From: UBA5109 sp965661005
GTDB taxonomy: Bacteria > Pseudomonadota > Gammaproteobacteria > Pseudomonadales > Pseudohongiellaceae
Assembly: GCA_965661005.1 (NCBI GenBank)
Contig: CBFICB010000001.1
Location: forward strand, 372,001 to 436,000
Length of the DNA stretch: 64,000 nt
Reading direction: 5' to 3'
Part shown: positions 34,039 to 42,865 of the stretch, piece by piece
Numbering within the stretch: position 1 is the stretch's first letter
How the letters are laid out: each line of letters starts with the position of its first letter
The notes under the pieces: generated by a model
Database searches by the model: none
Told to the model about the DNA's origin: nothing
The model's input: only the letters and a program-made list of their open reading frames with translations
Translations under genes and position numbers: made by a program

Positions 34039-36183
34039 ATGAAAAAGTCATTTTCCATCTTCCTTAGCATTTTACTATTAATGTTCTGCACCGTTCTTTC
34101 TGCACAAGAATTTGTCGGCAGTACTGAGTGTGCTTCCTGTCATCAGGAAGCTTATGATAATTGGCAACAAAGTCATCATCGCCATGCTATGGAAGTCGCT
34201 GATGCTGATTCTGTTCTGGGTGACTTTTCTGATGCCAGTTTTGATTATCTCGGCAGCACCAGTCGTTTCTATCAGCGTGATGGAGAGTTTTTTGTAGAAA
34301 CGGATAATAGTGCAGGCGATCTAGAGGAATTCAGAATTTCTTATACCTTTGGTTTTTACCCTTTACAACAATATCTGGTCGAGTTTCCTGATGGTCGCAT
34401 TCAGGCTTTGAGCATCAGCTGGGATAGTCGCTCGAAGGAAGAAGGAGGCCAACGCTGGTACCATCTTTATTCGGATGAGGAAATCAAACCAGATGATCCC
34501 CTCCACTGGACAGGTGCTTTTCAGAATTGGAATTCAAGATGTGCCAGTTGTCACACAACAGACTTGAACAAAAACTATTCCATTGATACAAATAGTTATG
34601 ACACCCAGTGGGCTGAAATAAATGTTGGATGTGAAGCGTGTCATGGTGCCGGATCACAACATCTAGACTGGGCTAATGGCAATTCTGAACTGAACAATAT
34701 GGGTTTGCTGACCAATATCGATGCGGTCTGGGAGCCTATAGCCGGGCAGTTACAGATACCCGAAGATGTTGATTTCACCATAAGTGAACAGGTTCAAAAC
34801 TGCGGCAGTTGCCATGCACGACGTGCTGAACTTCAAAAGCGGGATATTGCTTCAGAGTTTCTAAATAATTATAGCCTTAGTCCTTTACTGGAAGGCTTGT
34901 ATCACGCAGATGGCCAAATTCAGGATGAAGTCTATGTGATGGGTTCCTTCCTGCAAAGTAAGATGCACGCCAATCTAGTGTCATGTTCCAATTGCCATGA
35001 GCCGCATGCAAGCGAGTTACGCATCGAAGGTAATGGCTTATGTTTGCAATGCCATGAAGCGCAGACTTTTCAGTCGGAAGATCACTTTTTTCATGAGCTA
35101 GGCACTTCAGGGGCTCAATGTGTTAATTGCCATATGCCCGAAACAACTTATATGGGTGTTGATGCAAGACGAGATCATAGCTTTAGAATTCCAGACCCTG
35201 TTGCCAGTCTTGAGTTGGGCGTTCCAAATGCCTGTAGCGCCTGTCACAGTGCTCAGGCTGGTCAGGGCGTGCAATGGCTGGTGGATTTTCTAGGTTCTAG
35301 AAATGGTAACGGTGAGATGCAATACCAGCACGCTGCAGTAATCGCAGGAGCTCGGCAAGGGGACGCCTCTGCTGCGCCTGATATATTAGCCATAGCGAGA
35401 GACGATTCAAATTCTGCCATGCTTCGCTCTATCGCTTTGATTGAGAGTGCGCGCTTTCCTTCTTTAAGGAACCTTAGTGTTGCTCTTGCCGCTATAGGCT
35501 CATCGGATGCTCTGGTTAGGACTAATGCAATATCAGCATTAAGCTTTCAGGATGTGAGTTCCAGTTTTCAATATTTACAAAGCCTGTTGGATGACCCTAT
35601 CAAGTCAGTAAGAATGGCTGTAGCCAGACAATTATCCAGCTTGCCTGCGTCTCAGGTACCATCAAGATTTCAGGCTGCATTCAATAATTTATTAGCTGAA
35701 TATGAAGAAAGTCTTTTGTTCAATTCAGATATGCCAGAGTACATGAGTGACCTTGGTGCTTTTTATGCTGCACGAGGAGATTTGAACTCAGCACAAGAAG
35801 CCTTGCTTCATGCCAGAGAACTTTCGCCAGCTTATTTGCCGGCGCTAATAAACCTTAGTGATGTGTATAGAGCACAAAATCGAGATGATTTGGGCGAGGC
35901 AGTGCTCGATGATGCGCTGGATATGTACCCTGAATCTGGTGATGTGAATTATGCACTTGGAATTCTTTATGTACGTACGGGCCGCATCCAGCAATCAATT
36001 AGCTTGTTTGATAGCGCCAGATCTTTTGCGCCGGAAAATCCGCAATACGTTTATATTTATGCAGTCGCATTAGCTGAAGTGGGCAGGGTGGAGGAAGCGA
36101 TTGTGGCACTTGAATCAGCGCAACAGGACTTTCCAAACAATGCCCAAATCAGAGAAGCCTTACAGGCGTATCGGGCTTTATAG
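34039..36183 (+). CDS. Exported octaheme cytochrome c with HEAT-like and TPR domains
   Basis: A 714-residue periplasmic protein. A signal peptide (FSIFLSILLLMFCTVLSAQ) is followed by eight CXXCH heme sites at residues 31-35, 168-172, 198-202, 255-259, 316-320, 335-339, 361-365 and 399-403, so eight covalent c-type hemes are expected. After about residue 420 the heme part ends and helical repeats follow: a HEAT-like stretch (about 430-545) and several TPRs (about 565-710, for example DLGAFYAARGDLNSAQEALL and YALGILYVRTGRIQQSISLF). Heme proteins with C-terminal TPRs of this type occur in many gammaproteobacteria; their redox partner is unknown. Likely electron transfer with a docking platform. 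It is followed by a poor hairpin with no clear terminator. Confidence 0.88.
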   Translation: MKKSFSIFLSILLLMFCTVLSAQEFVGSTECASCHQEAYDNWQQSHHRHAMEVADADSVLGDFSDASFDYLGSTSRFYQRDGEFFVETDNSAGDLEEFRISYTFGFYPLQQYLVEFPDGRIQALSISWDSRSKEEGGQRWYHLYSDEEIKPDDPLHWTGAFQNWNSRCASCHTTDLNKNYSIDTNSYDTQWAEINVGCEACHGAGSQHLDWANGNSELNNMGLLTNIDAVWEPIAGQLQIPEDVDFTISEQVQNCGSCHARRAELQKRDIASEFLNNYSLSPLLEGLYHADGQIQDEVYVMGSFLQSKMHANLVSCSNCHEPHASELRIEGNGLCLQCHEAQTFQSEDHFFHELGTSGAQCVNCHMPETTYMGVDARRDHSFRIPDPVASLELGVPNACSACHSAQAGQGVQWLVDFLGSRNGNGEMQYQHAAVIAGARQGDASAAPDILAIARDDSNSAMLRSIALIESARFPSLRNLSVALAAIGSSDALVRTNAISALSFQDVSSSFQYLQSLLDDPIKSVRMAVARQLSSLPASQVPSRFQAAFNNLLAEYEESLLFNSDMPEYMSDLGAFYAARGDLNSAQEALLHARELSPAYLPALINLSDVYRAQNRDDLGEAVLDDALDMYPESGDVNYALGILYVRTGRIQQSISLFDSARSFAPENPQYVYIYAVALAEVGRVEEAIVALESAQQDFPNNAQIREALQAYRAL

Positions 36184-36378
36184 AATACCTGCAACAAGAA
36201 TTTAATAGTATAAAAAAAGCACAAAGGTGCTCCACATTGTTAAATCATTTTTTTCACTAATGACGACACAAGCTGATAAGCTTAAGGCCTTTCGAAGGTC
36301 TAGTATAGAAAGCTCAAATGGGGCATTCAATCAGGAAACTTAGTGGGTTCTATTTTATAATTCAGGTCTGACAATAGC

Positions 36379-36780
36379 TTGGCAGTTTTTCTTGAAGGAT
36401 ATGTTAAATGTAGCAGCTGGCTTCAACAAAATGATTGTTTACTACATGTTTTGGTATGCAGACACCTGGGGCAGTGGGGGTTTGAGTGCCAAATAATCAA
36501 AAAAAGTGATGAGATTAGCGCGAAAGATATTTTTTTATTTTTGGTTACCGACCCGCTTGTTCAAAATAAAGCTTTATCAAATTCTTATCCAAATAAGAAA
36601 ATCAGCGGGTTTGGTGTCGATAAATTTTCTTCCATAGAAGCTCTGGTAAAAAAGATAGCCGGAAAATCATTGTGTTATCTGGATGAAGGAGAAGATAAGC
36701 ATGTGTTGATCGAAATGCCTGAAGATCTGGGTTATGGTGATCAAACAGATTATACAGGGCTGATAAAGAATGATGAGTAA
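36379..36780 (+). CDS. Orphan hypothetical protein, possibly a decayed regulator fragment
   Basis: A 133-residue frame starting at TTG with no good ribosome-binding site. The stretch LLHVLVCRHLGQWGFECQII faintly recalls the first helix and strand of receiver or pseudo-receiver domains of hybrid sensor kinases, and IFLFLVTDPL a following strand. The conserved Asp, Thr and Lys set of a receiver is not seen. Another frame (MLNVAAGFNKMIVYYMFWYA) overlaps the front part. The 3' end overlaps a short frame at 36770-36961 that looks non-coding. The gap from 36184 to 36378 shows no gene. It could be a real ORFan, a truncated gene or noise. Confidence 0.35.
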   Translation: MAVFLEGYVKCSSWLQQNDCLLHVLVCRHLGQWGFECQIIKKSDEISAKDIFLFLVTDPLVQNKALSNSYPNKKISGFGVDKFSSIEALVKKIAGKSLCYLDEGEDKHVLIEMPEDLGYGDQTDYTGLIKNDE

Positions 36781-36957
36781 GTCAAAAAATCTGCATACTT
36801 ATCTGCCCTTTAATTTGGATGATTCATTCATCTCGCTTATTATTGGAAGAAGTTATGGAAGCAATGGCGGTAGCAGTAAGAAATATTTAATTACAACTTC
36901 GCATGAGGCTATAATAGTTTTCAGTGCTTTTTTATTTATTAATATCAGGGGACAAAA

Positions 36958-37716
36958 ATGATCGTTAAAAAAAATATATTTAAATTTATCGGTTTGGGAA
37001 TATTGGGTTTGGGTATTTCTTATCAAGCTGTCGCTCAGGAGTACCGAGTACCAGATAACACGCCAGCACATATACGTAATGCTGTCGAATCAAATGCCAG
37101 AACCGATGAGGAAACGGTTCGGGATATCAACCGTCTACCGGCAGAAATTCTGACTTTAGCCGATTTAAATGAAGGCGATACGATTATCGAACTATCTGTT
37201 CTAGGTCAGTATTATTCAAAAATTATAACTGAAGCTATCGGCGCTACTGGTAGTCTGCATATGTATGATTTAGTCGCATTTGAAGGATTTGGTGCGGAGC
37301 CAGGTAATGCTTTTGCATCCATGTATGCCAATGTCGACTACCACTTGCAAGATTATGATAATGCTGATTACCCGAATGGCGCTGATGCGGCTTATCTAAT
37401 CAATGGCTATCATGATCTGCCGGCCCGTGATAATGATCCAGAGGTGATGAATGACAGACTGTTTGCAACTTTAAGGCCCGGCGGGAAATTTATTGTCATT
37501 GATCATAAATCAGCCGATGGGGCAGGTTGGAGTGTCGCTGATACTATTCACCGCATGGATAGCAATACTATTATTGAGGAAGTGACCGCTGCGGGTTTCG
37601 AATTAATAAGTAATAGCGCTTTATTGGCTCATCCGGAAGACAGCCGGCAAGAGCCTCCTTTCAATATGCCTGGCATGACTGATCGGGCAGTTTTGATTTT
37701 CCAAAAGCCTTACTAA
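36958..37716 (+). CDS. Exported class I SAM-dependent methyltransferase-like protein
   Basis: A 252-residue methyltransferase-fold protein of the COG4798 type. It starts with a hydrophobic signal (FKFIGLGILGLGISYQAVAQ, cleavage near residue 23). The Rossmann-like core runs from about 60. ILTLADLNEGDTIIELSVLG replaces the usual glycine-rich SAM loop, with YYSKIITEAIGATGSLHMYD after it. LRPGGKFIVIDHKSADGAGW is the post-IV motif. SAM is normally absent from the periplasm, so an exported methyltransferase is odd; the protein may use the fold for something else. The ATG has a GGGAC ribosome-binding site. Confidence 0.8.
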   Translation: MIVKKNIFKFIGLGILGLGISYQAVAQEYRVPDNTPAHIRNAVESNARTDEETVRDINRLPAEILTLADLNEGDTIIELSVLGQYYSKIITEAIGATGSLHMYDLVAFEGFGAEPGNAFASMYANVDYHLQDYDNADYPNGADAAYLINGYHDLPARDNDPEVMNDRLFATLRPGGKFIVIDHKSADGAGWSVADTIHRMDSNTIIEEVTAAGFELISNSALLAHPEDSRQEPPFNMPGMTDRAVLIFQKPY

Positions 37717-37738
37717 TGGGTTCCATTTAGTATTAATA

Positions 37739-37770
37739 AAAAAAGCCCCGTAAATACGAGGCTTTTTTTT
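37739..37770. terminator. Rho-independent terminator after the exported methyltransferase gene
   Basis: A hairpin AAAAAGCCCCG / CGAGGCTTTTTTTT with a 6-nt loop and a long T run follows the gene by about 23 nt. The A run on the other side lets it also serve the convergent PPOX gene. Confidence 0.85.
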
Positions 37771-37826
37771 GATTATTACTTGCTCAATGGAACTCATGAA
37801 ATAAGCACAAGGATAATTAAAAAATA

Positions 37827-38480
37827 TTAATCGTCGCGTCTTTCGTATTCCTGTAATTCTTCCAGTGTAATAGTACCGCCTTGTTCTTCGGCTTTACCTT
37901 GATCTTTTGATGGCAGCATCTCTTGAAACAAGTCCAGCTTTTTCCATTCAGGTAAGGGCGCCTCTGCATCTTTTTGTGGTACATATTTTGAAGTTTCAGT
38001 CCGTTGATATTTATGGATGTAGCGAGGACAATTTATCCACATTTCAGTAATATTGATCCTGATAATAAGTTGGGCATCAATGTATTCAGACAATAAGGGA
38101 TCATCATTCGAGACGCTGGCTTCACCATATATTCTTAAACGGTGTGGATTTTCAAAATCAATAAATAGCATGCCTACTTTATTATTGATGGTCATATTAC
38201 CGGCTGAAAGATACATCCCATTGCCATCATAGCTTGGGAATGCAAGTGTATTAGCATCGACTACTTTGACTAGGCCTTTTTCACCGCCTTTATAAGAAAC
38301 AGAAGGTCTGCCTAGATGATCAACTGTGCTAAGGAAAAACATATCCCTGCTTTCAATAAAGGCTTTTTCTTCATCGGATACTTCTGAATGAACAATTACA
38401 TCTTCAATAGTATCTGCCAATTTTCGAGTTTCAAATTCATCCTGAAAACTCCGGTGTTGCTCACCATAAAGTTTGCTCAT
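37827..38480 (-). CDS. Pyridoxamine 5'-phosphate oxidase-family flavin-binding protein
   Basis: A 217-residue protein of the PNPOx-like split-barrel fold. Typical stretches are DMFFLSTVDHLGRPSVSYKG near residue 47, NTLAFPSYDGNGMYLSAGNM near 77, NKVGMLFIDFENPHRLRIYG near 98 and EMWINCPRYIHKY near 145. Members bind FMN or F420/heme and often act as small-molecule oxidoreductases. It is the last gene in the leftward nitrile hydratase row; whether it belongs to the operon is unclear (42 bp after the DUF6152 gene). Confidence 0.85.
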   Translation of the reverse strand: MSKLYGEQHRSFQDEFETRKLADTIEDVIVHSEVSDEEKAFIESRDMFFLSTVDHLGRPSVSYKGGEKGLVKVVDANTLAFPSYDGNGMYLSAGNMTINNKVGMLFIDFENPHRLRIYGEASVSNDDPLLSEYIDAQLIIRINITEMWINCPRYIHKYQRTETSKYVPQKDAEAPLPEWKKLDLFQEMLPSKDQGKAEEQGGTITLEELQEYERRDD

Positions 38481-38522
38481 GTTTAGTACCTGATCGTTTT
38501 AAAAGAGTAGGCCAATAATTTG

Positions 38523-39095
38523 CTAACAAGATGCTTGCAAGGATTTAACTCTGAATGTGCTGATAACATATGCTGAAACTAGCGCGATGAAAATGCCGAA
38601 CAGGATAAATATTTTATCGGTCATTGAAATGTTGCTGGATAATTCTGAAGCAGCAAAATCATCAGCAACTAGAATTTGAGCTTCTATTGCATTCGGTTGA
38701 GCCCAGGCTGGCTGTATCCCAGCTTTAAGGGTTAATTCATTGCCTTCAGGGAGCAGTACATGCGTAAGTTGTAATAAGTTGCCTGATCTTCTGGATACCA
38801 ATCCGGAAATATTAAGGCTTTGTCCAATTACGAAAGAATCCAAAGAAATACCTCGGGCTGATAATGATTCTATGGTTCCTGGTAATTGCAGACTCCATAA
38901 TTCTTCAGTCTTGGATGACTGAAAAGTAAGACTGGGATGAGGGTTGCGCCAGTTAATTTGTCTAAGCTGACCTTCCATTTCGACATTGGCATTACTGAAC
39001 TCAGATGAAGAGTGGTGCGCGAATGATAAAGACGATAAGAGTATTGCAAATAATAAGGTGAATGATTTGCTTAATGTGATTTTCGTAATGTTCAT
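38523..39095 (-). CDS. Exported DUF6152-family protein with a C-terminal membrane anchor
   Basis: A 190-residue protein with an N-terminal signal peptide (LLFAILLSSLSFAHHSSS, cleavage near residue 26). The mature start AHHSSSEFSNANVEMEGQLR and then INWRNPHPSLTFQ are the DUF6152 marker. A C-terminal helix (KIFILFGIFIALVSAYVIST, near residues 163-182) anchors it. The function of the family is unknown; the HHSS stretch is a possible metal site, and family members often lie beside secreted or metal-linked enzymes. It is 78 bp downstream of the nitrile hydratase accessory gene. Confidence 0.78.
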   Translation of the reverse strand: MNITKITLSKSFTLLFAILLSSLSFAHHSSSEFSNANVEMEGQLRQINWRNPHPSLTFQSSKTEELWSLQLPGTIESLSARGISLDSFVIGQSLNISGLVSRRSGNLLQLTHVLLPEGNELTLKAGIQPAWAQPNAIEAQILVADDFAASELSSNISMTDKIFILFGIFIALVSAYVISTFRVKSLQASC

Positions 39096-39173
39096 TTGCT
39101 AACCTCAAATATTGTCTTTTTAACGGTTTAAATTTAAATCAGTACTAGCCAATAGTTCTGGACACTAAAGCTT

Positions 39174-39467
39174 TTAAGTTTCGGCAAGTTTTTTATCTAA
39201 TAATTTTTCTAATGAAACCAGCCAGCTCTCATAATAACCTCTGCTGGGGTGATGAGGATCATCCCCCTCAGCTTCTTTAATTGAGGCTATTAATTCACTT
39301 TGAAATTCTTCCCATTCAAACAAGCCTTTTTCGGCAAGGCTTACGGCAATAGTGAAAGATTTTCGTTCCCAGTCATTGTGAAAAACCATTTCACCACTTT
39401 TACGGGGGAGCGCTGCAGGACCGCTCATTTCGGCAATTTCGGGTTTGGCAATACGCTCTTCGTTCAT
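39174..39467 (-). CDS. Nitrile hydratase accessory protein (metallochaperone/activator type)
   Basis: A 97-residue protein matching the small nitrile hydratase accessory family, related to the N-terminal part of the beta subunit. VFHNDWERKSFTIAVSLAEK mirrors VFHSDWERKVFAMNIASLAF of the beta subunit. Such accessory proteins help load the cobalt and drive cysteine oxidation of the alpha subunit. It overlaps the alpha gene by 4 nt, so translation is coupled. Confidence 0.88.
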   Translation of the reverse strand: MNEERIAKPEIAEMSGPAALPRKSGEMVFHNDWERKSFTIAVSLAEKGLFEWEEFQSELIASIKEAEGDDPHHPSRGYYESWLVSLEKLLDKKLAET

Positions 39468-40099
39468 GGGGCAGCCACCTTGGTCACACCAATCATGGCG
39501 TCTCTTTCAATAATTTCAGCCAGCTGACTTTCACTCAGATTTTCCGTGCCTTCAGGTCGTTCAGGAATGACTAAATAACGAATTTCAGCACTACTATCCC
39601 AGACGCGGACTTCAACATCATCTGGCAGGGTCGTACCAAACTCTTTTAGAACTTCCCTTGGCTCAATGACTACTTTTGATCGATAAGCGAAACTCTTATA
39701 CCAGGAGGGGGGCAGTCCCAGAACAGGCCAGGGATAACAAGAGCATAATGTACAAACAACAACATTGTGAATGTCTGGGGTGTTTTCAACGGCGACCATA
39801 TGTTCCCCCTGCAGACCACTAAAGCCCAGTTCTGCGATTGCAGAAGTAGCATCTTCTAATAAGCGTTTTTTGTAGTCGGGATCAACCCAGGCGCGGGCTA
39901 CCACCTTTGCGCCATTCATGGGGCCGAGGTCGTTTTCATAGATATCGGCTAATTTATCGAGAGCATCCTGAGCGACTAGACCTTTTTCAAGTAATAGTGA
40001 CTCGATTTTATCGACTCTTTTAGCAAGCTCCTTATTTTGGGCTTCATCTCGATGACTGTCGTGATAAGGGTTAGGGGTATCATGATTATGTGTGCTCAT
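39464..40099 (-). CDS. nthA: Nitrile hydratase alpha subunit, cobalt type
   Basis: A 211-residue alpha subunit. The metal-binding motif is CTLCSC (residues 116-121) in VVVCTLCSCYPWPVLGLPPS. Thr in the second position marks the non-corrin Co3+ type; iron enzymes have CSLCSC. Two of these cysteines become sulfinic/sulfenic acids. The enzyme hydrates nitriles to amides in the cytoplasm. The beta-alpha-accessory gene order also fits the cobalt type. It starts 16 bp after the beta subunit stop. No amidase gene was seen in this window. Confidence 0.95.
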   Translation of the reverse strand: MSTHNHDTPNPYHDSHRDEAQNKELAKRVDKIESLLLEKGLVAQDALDKLADIYENDLGPMNGAKVVARAWVDPDYKKRLLEDATSAIAELGFSGLQGEHMVAVENTPDIHNVVVCTLCSCYPWPVLGLPPSWYKSFAYRSKVVIEPREVLKEFGTTLPDDVEVRVWDSSAEIRYLVIPERPEGTENLSESQLAEIIERDAMIGVTKVAAP

Positions 40100-40115
40100 A
40101 AGTTATAGCCTTTAT

Positions 40116-40778
40116 TTATTCTGCTTTTTCCAGGTAGTCTTCCCACAGGTCGATATAGACGCAATCTTTACGATCCACGTTCTCGCCCCATAATGTTTTG
40201 GCCTCAAACCTTACTGAGTAAAGAGGCTGAGCATTATCACCAAGATCATGTGCATGGGTGTCTGGAAGTAGATGGCAGCCACTGAATTTTGCGATTATGC
40301 CAACCTTGCCCTTTACATAGTTGGTCGCTCGCGTGTGGCCTTTAGATTCCAAGTTGCGAACAAGGACTTTATCCCCAACACTAAAAGCCGGTTCTAATCT
40401 CCCGTCTTCGCGTGTTGCAGGGGCACCACCACGAATAAGTCCTTCAACCATCTCAGCGTTCGGTGGTGGGTGGGGCATTTCTTTTTGGTTAATGACTTTT
40501 CCGGTCGCAATCTCTTCATCAGACAAGTAACCGAGGTCTTTACCCATAATTTCAATACCTCGCAACCAGCGCTCATAATAACTACTGTTGATATATTCAT
40601 TAGTATTCATGCGCTCGACAGCGTGCCGGGCGCGGTCTACTGGGCCCAGAAAAGCAAGAGAGGCAATATTCATGGCGAAGACCTTCCTTTCCCAGTCAGA
40701 GTGAAATACCGGCTCGTCAGTTTCTTGGGGTATTGGGCCGAATTGTGTAAAGCCACCCATGTCATGTATGTTATTCAT
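40116..40778 (-). CDS. nthB: Nitrile hydratase beta subunit
   Basis: A 220-residue beta subunit beginning with the family start MNNIHDMGGFTQFGPIPQE, then DEPVFHSDWERKVFAMNIAS and NSSYYERWLRGIEIMGKDLG. The C-terminal SH3-like barrel carries FSVGDKVLVRNLESKGHTRA and PDTHAHDLGDNAQPLYSVRF. It pairs with the alpha subunit to form the active heterodimer. It is the first gene of the row; 93 bp separate it from the ABC-F gene upstream. Confidence 0.95.
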   Translation of the reverse strand: MNNIHDMGGFTQFGPIPQETDEPVFHSDWERKVFAMNIASLAFLGPVDRARHAVERMNTNEYINSSYYERWLRGIEIMGKDLGYLSDEEIATGKVINQKEMPHPPPNAEMVEGLIRGGAPATREDGRLEPAFSVGDKVLVRNLESKGHTRATNYVKGKVGIIAKFSGCHLLPDTHAHDLGDNAQPLYSVRFEAKTLWGENVDRKDCVYIDLWEDYLEKAE

Positions 40779-40871
40779 AGTTATATGACCAAATTTGTGA
40801 TTAGCCTAAAATGTTTGAATATTTGTACTATTTCGAACAATAATCTCGCACAATAATCGATAAATCAAGCT

Positions 40872-42746
40872 CTAAGCTTCCATCTCTTCGATAGCACTTA
40901 ACCACTCATCTTCCAGAACTGAAGTTTTAGAAAGCAGTTCTGCTCTTTCCTGAAGAAATTTATTTAGATCAGTTTTTTGATCGTCTTCATAAATTGACGG
41001 TTCAGCTAATTTTTCTTCAATAAGTGCCAGGCGATTTTGATTGAGGTTAATTTCTTTTTCCAATTTATTTGCTTTAGTGCGTAAAGCTTTTAATTGCAGG
41101 CGCTGTTCTGCGGATTTTTGTCTTGCTTCTTTTTTAGAAAGTTTAGCTTCTTTAGGTTTGCAGGAAGCATTATCTGATTTGTTGCTTTCCAATAATAGTT
41201 TTTCGTAATCATTCAGATCACCTTCAAAAATGTCCAGCTTGCCATCTTTGACTAATAAAAACTGGTCTACGGTGTTGCTTAAAAGATGACGGTCGTGTGA
41301 AACCAGAATCAATGCGCCTGAGAATTCCTGTAAACCGACAGTGAGGCTATGACACATTTCAAGATCAAGATGGTTTGTCGGTTCATCCATTAGTAATAAG
41401 TTCGGCTTTTGCCAAACCACCAGAGCGAGCGCCAACCTGGATTTTTCACCGCCTGAAAAATGCTCTATGGTTTCGGTCACTCGGTCTCCACGAAAATCAA
41501 AACCACCTAGAAAATTACGAACCTCTTGTTCTCTTATGTTGCTGCCAAGTTTTTGAATGAGCTTCATAGGTGTTGCTGAAATATCCAGCTCATCTACTTG
41601 ATGCTGTGCACAGTATCCAATTTTGAGATGATCGGAAGTATTGATCTCGCCTTCCAATAAGGGCAGTTTTCCTGCCAGAACTTTGAGCAAGGTAGATTTT
41701 CCTTGGCCGTTGGAACCTAGTAGGCCAATTCTGGAATCAGAACGTATGTTGGTAGAAAAATTTTGTATGAGTGGTTCATCATAGCCAATAGCGATTTTAT
41801 CGCATGCCAGCAGGCTGGGTGGAAGTTTGGCTGGCTCAAGAAATTTAAAGTGAAACGGTGAGTCTATATGAGCAGGAGCAATATCTACCATACGGCTAAG
41901 TTCCTTGATACGACTTTGTGCCTGGCGAGCCTTTGATGCTTTAGCGCGAAAGCGCCGCACAAAAGATTCAATTTCTTTCTTACGGGTTTGTTGTTTTTCA
42001 TACTCGGCTTGTTGCTGGGCCATGCGTTCAGCTTTTTGTTTTTCGTAATCGCTATAATTCCCTCGGTATAAAGAAAGTTTTTTATTCTCAAAACTGACAA
42101 TGTGACTGACCACCATATCTAAAAAACTTCGATCATGAGAAACCAGCAATAAGGTTCCTTGGTAGCGTAACAGCCACTGCTGCAACCAGAGTGTCGCTTC
42201 GAGATCCAGATGGTTAGTTGGTTCATCCAGTAACAGTAAATCTGAAGGAGTCATTAAGGCTTGAGCCAGATTCAGACGTATGCGCCAACCACCAGAAAAC
42301 TCTTTAACCGTTCTATTGAAATCTTCTGGTGGAAAGCCCAGTCCAGATAGTAATTGCTCCGCCCTGTTTTGAATGGTCCAGCCATCCAGTAAATCCAATT
42401 CGGCATGAAGCTGCGCAAGTTTATAGTCATCATGGGCTTGTTCGGCAAGAGCGATTTCTTTTTCTACCGCTCTAAATTTAGCATCACCATCCATCACATA
42501 ATCGACGGCTGCTCGAGTTGAGCCAAGGGTTTCCTGGCGCATCTGGGATTTACGTAAGTCTTTTGGGAAATCCATTTCGCCATTATCAGGACTTAGCTCA
42601 TCCATCAGGAGTTTGAAGAGGCTGGTTTTGCCGGTCCCATTACGGCCAATGATGCCAACTTTTTGTCCGGCATAAATAGTCAGTCCTGCCTCATCAAGTA
42701 AAAGCTGGCTGCCCAGGCGTAAGGAAATGTCTTGCAGTGAGATCAT
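40872..42746 (-). CDS. yheS: ABC-F family ATPase (YheS-like)
   Basis: A 624-residue duplicated ABC ATPase without membrane domains. Each half has Walker A (GIIGRNGTGKTSLFKLL and GLLGSNGQGKSTLLKVL), a signature (FSGGWRIRLNLAQAL and FSGGEKSRLALALVVW) and Walker B (LLLLDEPTNHLDLEATLWLQ and LLLMDEPTNHLDLE). The linker (about 240-300) and a charged coiled-coil tail (about 530-624) fit the YheS subfamily. ABC-F proteins act on ribosomes, relieving stalls. Length is close to E. coli YheS. Confidence 0.93.
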   Translation of the reverse strand: MISLQDISLRLGSQLLLDEAGLTIYAGQKVGIIGRNGTGKTSLFKLLMDELSPDNGEMDFPKDLRKSQMRQETLGSTRAAVDYVMDGDAKFRAVEKEIALAEQAHDDYKLAQLHAELDLLDGWTIQNRAEQLLSGLGFPPEDFNRTVKEFSGGWRIRLNLAQALMTPSDLLLLDEPTNHLDLEATLWLQQWLLRYQGTLLLVSHDRSFLDMVVSHIVSFENKKLSLYRGNYSDYEKQKAERMAQQQAEYEKQQTRKKEIESFVRRFRAKASKARQAQSRIKELSRMVDIAPAHIDSPFHFKFLEPAKLPPSLLACDKIAIGYDEPLIQNFSTNIRSDSRIGLLGSNGQGKSTLLKVLAGKLPLLEGEINTSDHLKIGYCAQHQVDELDISATPMKLIQKLGSNIREQEVRNFLGGFDFRGDRVTETIEHFSGGEKSRLALALVVWQKPNLLLMDEPTNHLDLEMCHSLTVGLQEFSGALILVSHDRHLLSNTVDQFLLVKDGKLDIFEGDLNDYEKLLLESNKSDNASCKPKEAKLSKKEARQKSAEQRLQLKALRTKANKLEKEINLNQNRLALIEEKLAEPSIYEDDQKTDLNKFLQERAELLSKTSVLEDEWLSAIEEMEA

Positions 42747-42865
42747 TGATTCAAAAGTGAATTAGAGAGAAAAATATTAACAATGCTTGTCTGGAGAAAG
42801 CAGGCCATTCTAGAGCAAATGCAATTCTAATCAAGTTATGACTGAAATACCTGTTGGTTAGTATT

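Noticed and set aside
36207..36230. Possible terminator AGCAC/GGTGCT hairpin after the octaheme gene
   Set aside because: The stem is short and no T run follows, so it is too weak to report.
36770..36961. 63-codon frame before the exported methyltransferase gene
   Set aside because: No ribosome-binding site, odd composition, and it overlaps the real start region of the next gene; treated as chance.
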